Below are positions 54,995 through 64,000 of a stretch of DNA of 64,000 nucleotides, in pieces. The notes beneath the pieces are model-generated. The model was not told the DNA's origin, did not search any database, and saw only the letters and a program-made list of their open reading frames with translations. Positions within the stretch are counted from its first letter, which is position 1; each line of letters opens with the position of its first letter. A program made the translations under genes and the position numbers. The stretch covers positions 1 through 64,000 of the forward strand of contig JAFAHO010000403.1 of NCBI GenBank assembly GCA_019237205.1, read 5' to 3'. Source of the stretch: Hyphomicrobiales bacterium (GTDB lineage Bacteria > Pseudomonadota > Alphaproteobacteria > Rhizobiales > Beijerinckiaceae).

Positions 54995-55837
54995 TCACGA
55001 CGCATGCGCGCCGGTGAACGGCACGAAGGGGATGATCGCCCCGCCGTAGATGTCGGAGCGCACGACCGAGACGCTCCCGTCCGGCGCGCGCCGCTTGACC
55101 GCCTTGATCACGTGCTGCGCGCCTGGAGGGCCGACTGGAATGACCATGATTCCCTCCGGGGTCAATTGCTGCAGAAGGGGCGGCGGAATGTGGTCGATGC
55201 CGCAGGTGACGATGATCTTGTCGAACGGCGCATGCTCCTCCCAGCCGTAGTAGCCGTCAGCGTTTTTGGTGCGGATCGCACGGTACTCGCTGTAGCCTTC
55301 GGCGATCAGCCGGTCGTAGAGATCGCGCGTGCGTCTCGCGAGAGGCGGGATGATCTCGATCGAGAAGACATTTTGCGTGAGGTTCGAGAGATAGGCGGAC
55401 TGGTATCCGGACCCGGTGCCGATCTCGAGCACCTTGTCGGAACGCCTGACGCCAAGCGTATTGGTCATGCGGGCGACCGTGTGCGGGCCGGTGATGGTGA
55501 CGCCGAAGCCGATGTTGAGGTGGTGCCATTCGTAGGCGCGGTCCAGGTTCTCGGCGGTGACGAAGTCCTCGCGCGGGGTCATCAGATAGGCGCGGATGTC
55601 GGCCTCGTCCCAGATGTCCTGATGACTGATGAGCTGCTGCAGCCGGTCCCAGCGCTCGCCGAGGAAGCGCGGGTCCTCGCCGCGGTTCCTGACCATCCAT
55701 TCGACGAAGGCCTCGCGCGTCCCACGCGGCGGCGAGACGCCCCAGTCGTAAGGGGCTGGAACACGAGCTGCGGCCGCAACGCCATACGTCGAGGCGGCGG
55801 CCCCGGCCGCGCCGATGAGAAACTTCCGCCTGTCCAT
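54995..55837 (-). CDS. Protein-L-isoaspartate O-methyltransferase family, with Tat-type signal peptide
   Basis: MDRRKFLIGAAGAAASTYGVAAAARV Tat-like N-terminus, then VLEIGTGSGYQSAYLSNL and FDKIIVTCGIDHIPPPLLQQLTPEGIMVIPVG PIMT motifs. Confidence 0.85.
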   Translation of the reverse strand: MDRRKFLIGAAGAAASTYGVAAAARVPAPYDWGVSPPRGTREAFVEWMVRNRGEDPRFLGERWDRLQQLISHQDIWDEADIRAYLMTPREDFVTAENLDRAYEWHHLNIGFGVTITGPHTVARMTNTLGVRRSDKVLEIGTGSGYQSAYLSNLTQNVFSIEIIPPLARRTRDLYDRLIAEGYSEYRAIRTKNADGYYGWEEHAPFDKIIVTCGIDHIPPPLLQQLTPEGIMVIPVGPPGAQHVIKAVKRRAPDGSVSVVRSDIYGGAIIPFVPFTGAHAS

Positions 55838-56267
55838 CGCCCGGGTTCTCTCACGCAGACGATGGCGAGCAAAGCTTGGCGCGGTCAAGCCGCCGGCGCG
55901 CGATTCCGTTCACGATCGTTTGTTTTCAGCGGGTTAAGTGTCAAAAACTACAACTTTTCGACGCACGAGCCCCTTGGCTGGAGCAGAACCCGATTCCGTT
56001 CCCGTTTTGAGCGATTCCAAGGGCTTACGGCGCCTTTTCTGGGCGTTCAACAGGCGGCTCGTACGCGGTCCCCTGAATCGCGGCGGAAAGTGTTTACCAT
56101 AAATACGCTTAACATATGTTTATTGTCAGGCGGCGGCAAGATGGAGCGCGTGGCAGAAAACAGAATAGCATATCTTCTGATTTTCTTCAAGAGAATGTTC
56201 CGCTGCGGTTGTCCGGATCGGGACCCGACGGCGCGCTACGATCCTTGGGGTCTCAAGGGCATGACCG

Positions 56268-56681
56268 ATGCGCAAAACAATCCTCGCCGTCCTTCTCCTC
56301 CTCGCATGCGGGGCGGCGCGCGCCGACGACGCGGCAACCCACCCGGCCTATTGGGGCAGTCCTTCGGTCGACGGCGGCAAGTGCTGCGCGACGCTCGCAG
56401 AAGTGCGCGAAAACATAGACCGTATCGACCACGCGATAATTGCGCTCATGGCCGAGCGCGGCCAATACGTGGCCGAGGCGGCGCGCTTCAAACCCGATTC
56501 CGCCGCCGTCAGCGCCCCGGCCCGGGTCGATGCGATCATCGCCAAGGTGCGCGCTGACGCAGAAGCGCAGGGGCTCGATCCGATTGTCGCCGAGCGAACC
56601 TATCGCGCAATGGTCGCCGCGTTCGAGGACTACGAGCGGGCGGAGTGGGCGCGGCGGCAGGAGGCGGCGCCGGCGAAGTGA
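56268..56681 (+). CDS. Chorismate mutase (AroQ class) with N-terminal signal peptide
   Basis: MRKTILAVLLLLACGAARADD signal; TLAEVRENIDRIDHAIIALMAERGQYVAEAARFK...ARVDAIIAKVRADAEAQGLDPIVAERTYRAMVAAFEDYE. Confidence 0.88.
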   Translation: MRKTILAVLLLLACGAARADDAATHPAYWGSPSVDGGKCCATLAEVRENIDRIDHAIIALMAERGQYVAEAARFKPDSAAVSAPARVDAIIAKVRADAEAQGLDPIVAERTYRAMVAAFEDYERAEWARRQEAAPAK

Positions 56682-56838
56682 GGGCGGAGCCGGGCGGCGG
56701 CTTGCCCTTCCGCGCAGGCCGCATGCTTGACCCCAACCCCACATGACCAAGTTTGAACTGTCTCGCTTCAATCAAGCATCAATTGGCGCACCCGTGCCGA
56801 TTTGGTAGAGTTTCCGGCATACCGGTGGCGAGGCGGCC

Positions 56839-57816
56839 ATGCGCGCAGTGCTCTGCGACAAATTCGAAGGAATCGGGGCGCTGAGACTTGGCGAGACGGC
56901 CGAGCCGCGGCCAGCTGACGACGAGATCATGATCGACGTTCATGCAGCCTCTGTCAGCTACATGGACTATTTGATGATTTGCGGCGGGTATCAGCTGCGG
57001 CCACCCCTCCCATACGTGCCAGGAACCGACGCTGCCGGGGTCGTCGTCGCCGTCGGCGACAAGGTCGAACGCTTTCGTCGCGGCGACCGAGTCGCCTGCG
57101 CCAATTGGTACGGCGGCTTTGCCGAGCGCATGGTCGGCAAAGCATCGAAGTGCGCGCGCATTCCCGATGATGTCGATTTCGTCGTCGGATCGACCGTTCT
57201 CCACGCCTACCTAACAGCGTGGTATGCGCTCGTTGATCGCGTCCGACTGCAACCCGGCGAAACCGTTCTGATCACCGGCGCCGCCGGCGGCGTCGGCCTG
57301 GCTTGCGTCGAAGTCGCGCGCCTGCTTGGCGGCCACGTCATTGCGGCGGTCGGATCGGCTTCCAAAGCCCAGGTGGCGCGCGACAGCGGAGCCGAGCATG
57401 TCATCGACTATTCGTCCGAGGACGTGCGGGAACGCGTGAAGGCGCTGACTGGCGGCGAAGGAGTCGATGTTGGCGTGGACAATGTCGGCGGGACGTTGTT
57501 CTTGACGCTCGCGCGCCTCATTCGCTGGAACGGCCGCCTTGTCCCGATGGGATTCGCCGGAGGCGAGATCCCGTCGTTGCCGATGAATCTGCCTCTGCTC
57601 AAGAACTATTCGGTTGTCGGCGTCTTCGCCGGCGCGTGGACGACGAATTTTCCCGCTGAGGCGGCTGAGGCGGCAGACAGAATCATGGCGCTTGTGGGAG
57701 AAGGCCGGCTGTGCCCTCACATCGATCGCGTGCTGTCGCTCGAGCAGGCCGCGGAGGCCATGCGCGCACTTGCGGAGCGCAGCATTCAAGGACGCATCGT
57801 TCTGCAAGTCAGGTGA
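56839..57816 (+). CDS. NADPH:quinone oxidoreductase / zinc-type alcohol dehydrogenase-like protein
   Basis: MRAVLCDKFEGIGALRLGE, YVPGTDAAGVVVAVGD and VLITGAAGGVGLACVEVARLLGGHVIAAVGSASK. Confidence 0.9.
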   Translation: MRAVLCDKFEGIGALRLGETAEPRPADDEIMIDVHAASVSYMDYLMICGGYQLRPPLPYVPGTDAAGVVVAVGDKVERFRRGDRVACANWYGGFAERMVGKASKCARIPDDVDFVVGSTVLHAYLTAWYALVDRVRLQPGETVLITGAAGGVGLACVEVARLLGGHVIAAVGSASKAQVARDSGAEHVIDYSSEDVRERVKALTGGEGVDVGVDNVGGTLFLTLARLIRWNGRLVPMGFAGGEIPSLPMNLPLLKNYSVVGVFAGAWTTNFPAEAAEAADRIMALVGEGRLCPHIDRVLSLEQAAEAMRALAERSIQGRIVLQVR

Positions 57817-57828
57817 TCGGAGGGCGCG

Positions 57829-58866
57829 ATGGCCGAGGCAGGGCGGGCGAAGCCAGTCGAAGGGGTTCATGAAATCTCTGCGATCACCTATGGCTTTATG
57901 GCCTCCAAGGCTCTGTTTTCCGCCCTCGAGTTCGACCTGTTCACCCACATTGCACGGGGCGCCGACACGACGCGCGCGCTCGCGGAAGACGCTGGTATCG
58001 CGGAGAACAGGCTCCTGACCTTGCTGGCCGCGCTGAAATCGTTGGGGCTCGTCAGCGAAACCGGCGGCCGCCTGGTCAACGCGCCGGCCACTTCGCGGTA
58101 TCTTGTCGCGGGCGCTCCCGGCGATTTCCGGGACTATGTCCGATTCGTAAACGGCGCCTTCGGATACGAAAGCTTTCGTCATCTCGACGAGGCCTTGCGC
58201 GGCGAGCGCGTGTTCCCGGACAAGGGATTTTACGAAGGCCTGGCCTATGAAGGCGGGATTGGCGGCGAAAGATTCAGCTCCGCTCAGCATACCGGTTCGC
58301 TGGGCCCTGCTCGGCTCATGGCCAAGCGGGTCGATTTGAAGGATCGCCGGAAGCTGTTGGACGTGGGCGGCGGAAGTGGCGCCTATAGCATCGCGTTTTG
58401 CGCCGCCAATCCGCAACTCTCGGCCACGATCCTCGATTTCCCCCAGACGGTCGAAACGGCCAAGCGATATGTGCGCGAGGCGGCGCTCGCCGATCGCATC
58501 ACGAATCTCGCGGGCAATGCGGTCGCCGTCGATTGGCCCGGGGGACACGATGTGATCCTGATGTCCTACGTCTGGAGCGCAGTCGGGGAGGCTGATATCG
58601 CTGTCCTGGCGAAGCGCGCCGCCGCCGCCCTTCCGCCGGGTGGCTTATTGCTCATACACGACTTCATGGTCGATGACGCGCGCGAGGGTCCGCGATTTGC
58701 AGCTTGGTATCTGCTGGGCAGCATGCTCGACAATCCCTCGGCCGTATGCCTCACACCCGCGTACGTCGAGCGTGTCCTGCGCGATGCAGGATTGAGGATT
58801 GAAAATACAGAGACCATGTTGCCGGGGATTACGATGCTGACGAAGGCGGTCAAGACGCCGGCGTAG
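57829..58866 (+). CDS. SAM-dependent O-methyltransferase (plant-type COMT/ASMT fold with dimerisation domain)
   Basis: FMASKALFSALEFDLFTHIARGADTTRALAEDAGI, LLDVGGGSGAYSIAFCAANP and LPPGGLLLIHDFMVDDAREGP. Confidence 0.88.
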   Translation: MAEAGRAKPVEGVHEISAITYGFMASKALFSALEFDLFTHIARGADTTRALAEDAGIAENRLLTLLAALKSLGLVSETGGRLVNAPATSRYLVAGAPGDFRDYVRFVNGAFGYESFRHLDEALRGERVFPDKGFYEGLAYEGGIGGERFSSAQHTGSLGPARLMAKRVDLKDRRKLLDVGGGSGAYSIAFCAANPQLSATILDFPQTVETAKRYVREAALADRITNLAGNAVAVDWPGGHDVILMSYVWSAVGEADIAVLAKRAAAALPPGGLLLIHDFMVDDAREGPRFAAWYLLGSMLDNPSAVCLTPAYVERVLRDAGLRIENTETMLPGITMLTKAVKTPA

Positions 58867-58926
58867 TCATGCGCGCCGCGCGTCGCCGCGTTGCCGGCGA
58901 TGACTCGGCCTCGATATACCGTGAGC

Positions 58927-60507
58927 TCAGCCTCGTGTCAGCACCTCGCGCACCCGCTCGACAAGATCCTCCTCGGGGGCGGCGAATTGGGCGCGCTGGC
59001 GAAGCTCGAGGTAATCGGCGCGGTCCTTGGTCGCCCTGGCGAGTTCGGCGCCGAGCTTGAGGTCCCGGATCGTCACCTGCGGCCCGCCCGGCGCGTTGCG
59101 CTCGTTCGAGCCCTGGATCACAGCGACACGGCTCATGCGCCTGTCCGCATATTTGAGCTGCGCGTTCATGCCGCCTTGGCCGAGATAGAGTTCGGCCGCG
59201 ATGCCGGCTGCGCGCAAGCGTGCGACGAGGCGCTGGTAGTTCGCCATCGATGTCGAGTCGTGGTCGAGCACGAGCACCACGACCGGACCCGGCGCCTCGG
59301 CGGAAGCGACGATCGGGCTTTGAATCGCGCGCAGCGCCGCGAGCAGCCGCGACACGCCGATCGAGAAGCCCGTCGCCGGGACCGGCTCGTCGCGGAAGCG
59401 CGCGACGAGCCCATCATAGCGCCCGCCGCCACCGACCGAGCCGAAGCGGACCGGCTTCCCGTCCTCGCCGGGCGTCTCGAAGGTCAGCTCGGCCTCGAAG
59501 ACTGGCCCTGTGTAATATTCGAGCCCGCGCACGACGGAGGGGTCGATGCGGATCCGGTTAAGTCCGTAATCCGACGCCTCGACGAGAGCCGCGATCTCGC
59601 GCAGTTCTTGCAATCCTACGGCGAATAGAGTGTTGGACCCGAACGGCGCGGTCATGTTGTCAATGATGTCGTCATTGTTCAGCACGATGGCCTGTGTATT
59701 TCGCCAATCGTCGCTCGGCATCATCAAAGTTGTCTCGTTTCCCTCCGCAAGCGTTGGCTGCTGCGTGAATAGATTGAGGACAGCTCCGATCTGCCCTTCG
59801 TCGAGGCCGGCCCCTTTGGTGAAGTCACCGCTTTCATCCCTGCGACCGGACCCGAGAAGATCGAACACACCATCCGGACCAAGACGATCTAACTTGTCAA
59901 TCGCGCGCAAAACGGTCAGCCGCCGACCCGCGTTCGCCTCGCCGCCGAGCCCGATCGCCTCCATCACCCCGTCGAGCACCTTGCGGTTGTTGACCTTGAT
60001 CACATAGTCGCCGCGCTTGATCCCGAGCGCCTCCAGGCAGTCGGCCGCCATCATGCACATCTCGGCGTCGGCGGCTGGGGAAGACGCCCCAACCGTGTCG
60101 GCGTCGAACTGCATGAACTGGCGGTAGCGGCCCGGCCCCGGCTTTTCGTTGCGGAACACCCAGCCGGCGCGATAGCTGCGATAGGGCTTCGGCAGCTTCT
60201 CGTAATGTTCGGCGACATAGCGGGCGAGCGGCGCGGTGAGGTCGTAGCGCAGCGACAGCCATTGCTCGTCGTCGTCTTTGAACGAGAACACGCCCTCGTT
60301 CGGCCGGTCCTGATCGGGCAGGAACTTTCCGAGCGCTTGGGTATATTCGATGAACGGCGTCTCGCCCGCCTCGAAGCCGTAGAGCGCATAGACGCTGCGG
60401 ATCTTCGCCATCATCGCCTCGGCCGCCGCGATGTCGGCGCCGTCACGGTCTACGAGCCCGCGCGGCAGGGCGGCGCGAACGCGGGTTCCGGCGTTGGGAT
60501 CGGTCAT
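58927..60507 (-). CDS. hisS: Histidyl-tRNA synthetase, alphaproteobacterial type
   Basis: [72 protein letters not shown] and [19 protein letters not shown]. Confidence 0.93.
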   Translation of the reverse strand: MTDPNAGTRVRAALPRGLVDRDGADIAAAEAMMAKIRSVYALYGFEAGETPFIEYTQALGKFLPDQDRPNEGVFSFKDDDEQWLSLRYDLTAPLARYVAEHYEKLPKPYRSYRAGWVFRNEKPGPGRYRQFMQFDADTVGASSPAADAEMCMMAADCLEALGIKRGDYVIKVNNRKVLDGVMEAIGLGGEANAGRRLTVLRAIDKLDRLGPDGVFDLLGSGRRDESGDFTKGAGLDEGQIGAVLNLFTQQPTLAEGNETTLMMPSDDWRNTQAIVLNNDDIIDNMTAPFGSNTLFAVGLQELREIAALVEASDYGLNRIRIDPSVVRGLEYYTGPVFEAELTFETPGEDGKPVRFGSVGGGGRYDGLVARFRDEPVPATGFSIGVSRLLAALRAIQSPIVASAEAPGPVVVLVLDHDSTSMANYQRLVARLRAAGIAAELYLGQGGMNAQLKYADRRMSRVAVIQGSNERNAPGGPQVTIRDLKLGAELARATKDRADYLELRQRAQFAAPEEDLVERVREVLTRG

Positions 60508-60605
60508 GGCGGGTTCCGGGTTCTTTTTCGAAAGGCCCCGCCTTGCCCGACCGGACGAGGGGGGTCAAGCGGGGCGCCGTTGCGCCGGCGCGACCCCTGC
60601 GGGCG

Positions 60606-60692
60606 GTCCCCCTTGTGTCCCCCGCTTCGCAGGGAGGATTGCGCCCATCCTTCCATGCGGCGAAGCGGCAAGGGGGACCACGCGAAGCGTGG
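60606..60692. repeat. Intergenic palindromic element (REP-like)
   Basis: GTCCCCCTTG(tgtccc)CCGCTTCGC...GCGAAGCGGCAAGGGGGAC long inverted repeat, followed by CCACGC-GAA-GCGTGG. Confidence 0.6.
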
Positions 60693-60938
60693 CGGAGGGG
60701 GCGGCGCGACTGTCGATTCCCGAGCCGGCGACGCTTATCCGCGGCACGGTTCAGCGCTAGGACGCGGACTCATTAACGCGCAGCCACAGCCTAATCGACG
60801 CAAGTTGAACGAAGACAAGATAGTTGGCGGCACAGGAGCGGACATCAACCAACCAACAATCCGCGCCGAAATCGTCGAAAATGACCCGAAGCCGACACTG
60901 AGCAGCCGCATCGACGGCCACGCGCGCGCGATAAGGAT

Positions 60939-61760
60939 TCAGTCCTGCGGGCGCAGGGCCGCTTCGGCGCGCTGCATCATCCGCCGCCATCGCTCGCTTG
61001 TCGGCCCGCCCATAAGCAGGAAGTAGCGGACGATCGCGATCGGCAGCCAGGTCTCCATCGCTTGCCTCAGCGCCGCTACCGGCTTGCCGGACAGCCGCGC
61101 GTATTCGGATTGCGCAGCCGCATTGACCGCAAGCGGCCGTTGCGGATTGTCGGTGACGTCGAGGGCAAGCTCGGTCAGGTTGATGTGAGTGAGCGCGTGA
61201 TCGAGGGCCGCAGGCGCGCGGATCGAAAAGGTCCAGTCGATCAGCCGCGGACCGTCCGCCGTCATGATCACGTTTAAAGGGTGGATGTCGCCATGGCACA
61301 GCCCGTCCCCCGGCTGCTGCAGGCGGTCGATCAGCGCGAGGGCACCGGAGGCGATGTGCTTGGGCACGATGTCGTCCGAGAGCCTGAAGGCGATGTCCAT
61401 CCAGCCGCGCAGATGGAAGGCCTCCGGCTGCGGCGACATTCTGTGAACGGAAAGGCCGAGGGACGCAAGGATCGCGCCCGCCTGAGCGAACGTCACGGCG
61501 CCGCTGCGCGTGACCTGCAGCAGGGTCGGTCCGTCGAGGCGGCCGAGCACGATGCCGAAGCGTCCGTCGAGCGTCACCTCGCCGAACACCTCGGGCGCCG
61601 GCACGCCGGCGGAGAAGACTGCCTGGGTCATCCGCGCCTCTTGCTGGCCGAGCTCCGGCGGGAAACCTTCCTTGAACAGTTTTACGACCTGACCTGGCGC
61701 CCAGGCGTGGATGTCCGCCGTGCCGCCCTGGTTGATCTTCTCCCCGAGGGATCCCCGCAT
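60939..61760 (-). CDS. Aminoglycoside phosphotransferase/kinase-like protein
   Basis: GGTADIHAWAPGQVVKLFKEGFP, CHGDIHPLNVIMTADGPRLIDWTFS (kinase-like HGDxHxxN..xxxDW). Confidence 0.85.
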   Translation of the reverse strand: MRGSLGEKINQGGTADIHAWAPGQVVKLFKEGFPPELGQQEARMTQAVFSAGVPAPEVFGEVTLDGRFGIVLGRLDGPTLLQVTRSGAVTFAQAGAILASLGLSVHRMSPQPEAFHLRGWMDIAFRLSDDIVPKHIASGALALIDRLQQPGDGLCHGDIHPLNVIMTADGPRLIDWTFSIRAPAALDHALTHINLTELALDVTDNPQRPLAVNAAAQSEYARLSGKPVAALRQAMETWLPIAIVRYFLLMGGPTSERWRRMMQRAEAALRPQD

Positions 61761-62663
61761 CGCCCGTCCTCCCGCCGGTCGCGACCAAACACCGACGGCG
61801 GGCAAAAGAGAACGCTCCCGCGATCTTGCCTGCCAGCCATGATCGTGGCTTGTCCCCGGCCGCAGCGTTTGCCAGAATCGCGAAGCGGCGCGCGGTTTGA
61901 GACAAGTCCGGTTCTGGCCCATCGCGACATTTTGCGCTGCCGCACAACTCCGGATGGCAAAGCGGACATTGCCTTCGCATCACGCCGCTGGGTTTATGGG
62001 TACACGGCCTAGTAGGAGGCGCCATAGGGCGGTGTGGTTAGCGTGGTCGATCTTTGCAATTTCACGGCAGCTCCCAACTTGCCAACTGGGTGAAACGCTG
62101 GGACGATAAGGGGATCCGCGATGGAACAACCTCATGCTGACGAGCTACGTTGACGTGAGAGACTAAGCCGATTCCCTTTGGCCAACCAACGGATAGGCTC
62201 TGTGCGGTTCGCCGCGTTGCGCCGGGTCGCAAGGCGAGCCCGCCGATGGGAACGATCGAATTTTGACCAGCGGCAAGGAGATCCAGGTTCATGACCCAGG
62301 TTTTACCTCGTCTTGGCGCCGAACCTGGTAGCGTCATCCGCCGAACGAAGAATTCGCTCTTTCATAGCAAACGAGATTTGACCCACGGTGTCGCAGCGCA
62401 ACTCCCTTACAAACCGATTATATCTTTCATTCGTGACAGGTTGAACTTTCCGATGGCCTCATACAACACCACACCACCATAATGTATGATTTCCACGACA
62501 AGTTGCAAAAAAAGGCGCCTGAGCGACTGAAAACCCTCGAGCGGCTGCAGATTCTCATCTACTCTGCCACAATTCCCGCCGGCGGGCCGCCGACCGACTT
62601 GGGGCGTCGACTTGCACCCTGATCCGTTCGCCGCTTAGTTCGCCATCAGACGATGTCTGACCC

Positions 62664-63485
62664 ATGGGGACCGCCCGCTTGACAACCACCGTTTCCGTCC
62701 GCGCCGACGGGCGCGTGACCGTGGTCACGATCGAACGGCCGGACCGGCGCAACGCCGTCGATATCTCGACCGCGAAGGCGCTGTTCGACGCGTTCAAGCG
62801 GTTTGACGAAGACGGCCACTCGGACGTCGCGGTGCTGACCGGGGCCGGCGGCGCCTTCTGCGCCGGCGCCGATCTCAAGGCAATTGCCGAGGGCGAGAGG
62901 CGTCCGGTCGAGCCCGAAGGCGAATTCGGGCCGATGGGGCCGACGCGGCTCAAGCTCGGCAAGCCGGTGATCGCCGCGATCGAGGGACCCGCGGTCGCCG
63001 GCGGCATGGAGCTCGCGCTCTGGTGCGACCTCAGGATCGCGGCGCGCTCGGCGGTGTTCGGCGTCTTCAACCGCCGCTTCGGCGTTCCGCTGATCGACCT
63101 CGGCACGATCCGCCTGCCACGCATCGTCGGGCACGGCCGGGCGCTCGAACTCATCCTGAGCGGCCGCGCCGTCGGCGCCGAGGAAGCGCTTCGCATCGGG
63201 CTCGTCAACGAAGTGACCGAGGACGGCGGGGCGCTCACGAGAGCCGTCGCGCTCGCTCATGCGCTCAGCGCGTTTCCGCAGACCGCGATGCGCAACGACC
63301 GCCTCTCCGCGCTCGAGCAATGGGATCTCAGCGAAGCCGAAGCGATCGCCAACGAGGTCGAACGCGGGCTCGACGCCATCGCGAGCGGCGAGACGGCCGA
63401 GGGATCGGAGCGCTTCCGGGACGGCGAGGGGCGGCACGGCCGGTTCGCAGCCGGCGTCGGAGAAGCAGAGGACCCCGCCCCATAG
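62664..63485 (+). CDS. Enoyl-CoA hydratase/isomerase family protein (crotonase)
   Basis: VTVVTIERPDRRNAVDISTAKALFDAF, GAGGAFCAGADLKAI and KPVIAAIEGPAVAGGMELALWCDLRIAA. Confidence 0.92.
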   Translation: MGTARLTTTVSVRADGRVTVVTIERPDRRNAVDISTAKALFDAFKRFDEDGHSDVAVLTGAGGAFCAGADLKAIAEGERRPVEPEGEFGPMGPTRLKLGKPVIAAIEGPAVAGGMELALWCDLRIAARSAVFGVFNRRFGVPLIDLGTIRLPRIVGHGRALELILSGRAVGAEEALRIGLVNEVTEDGGALTRAVALAHALSAFPQTAMRNDRLSALEQWDLSEAEAIANEVERGLDAIASGETAEGSERFRDGEGRHGRFAAGVGEAEDPAP

Positions 63486-63707
63486 GGGTCGCGCCAAACG
63501 CGTCACTCGCTCTTCGTCCACAGCGCCAGATGCCGCTTACTGCCCTCGCACGCCTTCAGTGCGGAGAGATCGATGTGCTGGGCGGCGTCTTTATCAGCTA
63601 GCGACGGGATAACCGGCCCGCCCGAACAGGCGCGCCGCGGCCTTCCGGATTTGACTCCGCCCGCGATTTCTTCGACCTCTCCTTTCTCAAGAGCGAGGGC
63701 TCAAGGC

Positions 63708-64000
63708 ATGCCGTACCAGGGAGACGACGAGGACGCCAAGCTGCGCGCGCGGCTCAGCAAGCTGTCGGGCGACCTGAAGGGGCGGGGAGCGGCGCCTCCG
63801 CCTCCTCCCGAGGGCGCTCAGCCGCGGGCCGACGGGACGGGATCGGCGATGGCGATGGGCATGCGGGCGGGCAGCGAGTTCGTCGCCGCGATCATCGTTG
63901 GGACCGGCATCGGCTGGGTGATCGATCGCGCGCTCGGGACCAAACCAGCGTTTCTCATTGTATTTTTCATGATCGGGGTCGCGGCCGGGGTCTGGAACGT
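63708..64000 (+). CDS. atpI: ATP synthase protein I (AtpI), partial at right edge
   Basis: From ATG 63708: MPYQGDDEDAKLRARLSKLSGDLKGRG...GMRAGSEFVAAIIVGTGIGWVIDRALGTKPAFLIVFFMIGVAAGVWNV. Confidence 0.85.
   Translation, partial: MPYQGDDEDAKLRARLSKLSGDLKGRGAAPPPPPEGAQPRADGTGSAMAMGMRAGSEFVAAIIVGTGIGWVIDRALGTKPAFLIVFFMIGVAAGVWN

Overview
The window is about 64 kb of GC-rich bacterial chromosome, most likely an alphaproteobacterium of the Hyphomicrobiales/Rhizobiales type (inferred from gene content, not proven). I see no CRISPR array, intact transposase or prophage. The core is a ~19 kb cobalamin biosynthesis locus (about 16.9-36.2 kb): cobB, cbiD, cobM, cobE, cobL, cobK, cobJ, cobI, cobH, cobG, cobN, cobW, a DUF1636 gene, a cobalamin riboswitch, cobO, cobQ, cbiB/cobD and cobC, plus a flavin reductase that is a CobR candidate. 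Flanking genes include purEK, hemW, a P-II gene, queG, lgt-midA-pgeF, addBA, pckA, a thiolase/enoyl-CoA hydratase pair, a ClC channel, proB, mbfA, hisS, an enoyl-CoA hydratase, and the start of atpI at the right edge. There is one tRNA-Met. No clear-cut new system stands out. Worth a second look: (i) a 27-codon ORF with a strong Shine-Dalgarno between the B12 riboswitch and its first recognised gene; (ii) at least two genes that appear to start at CTG; (iii) an apparently Tat-exported protein-isoaspartate methyltransferase divergent from an apparently secreted chorismate mutase; (iv) an orphan low-GC segment at 62.0-62.6 kb with competing hairpins; (v) intergenic double-hairpin elements.
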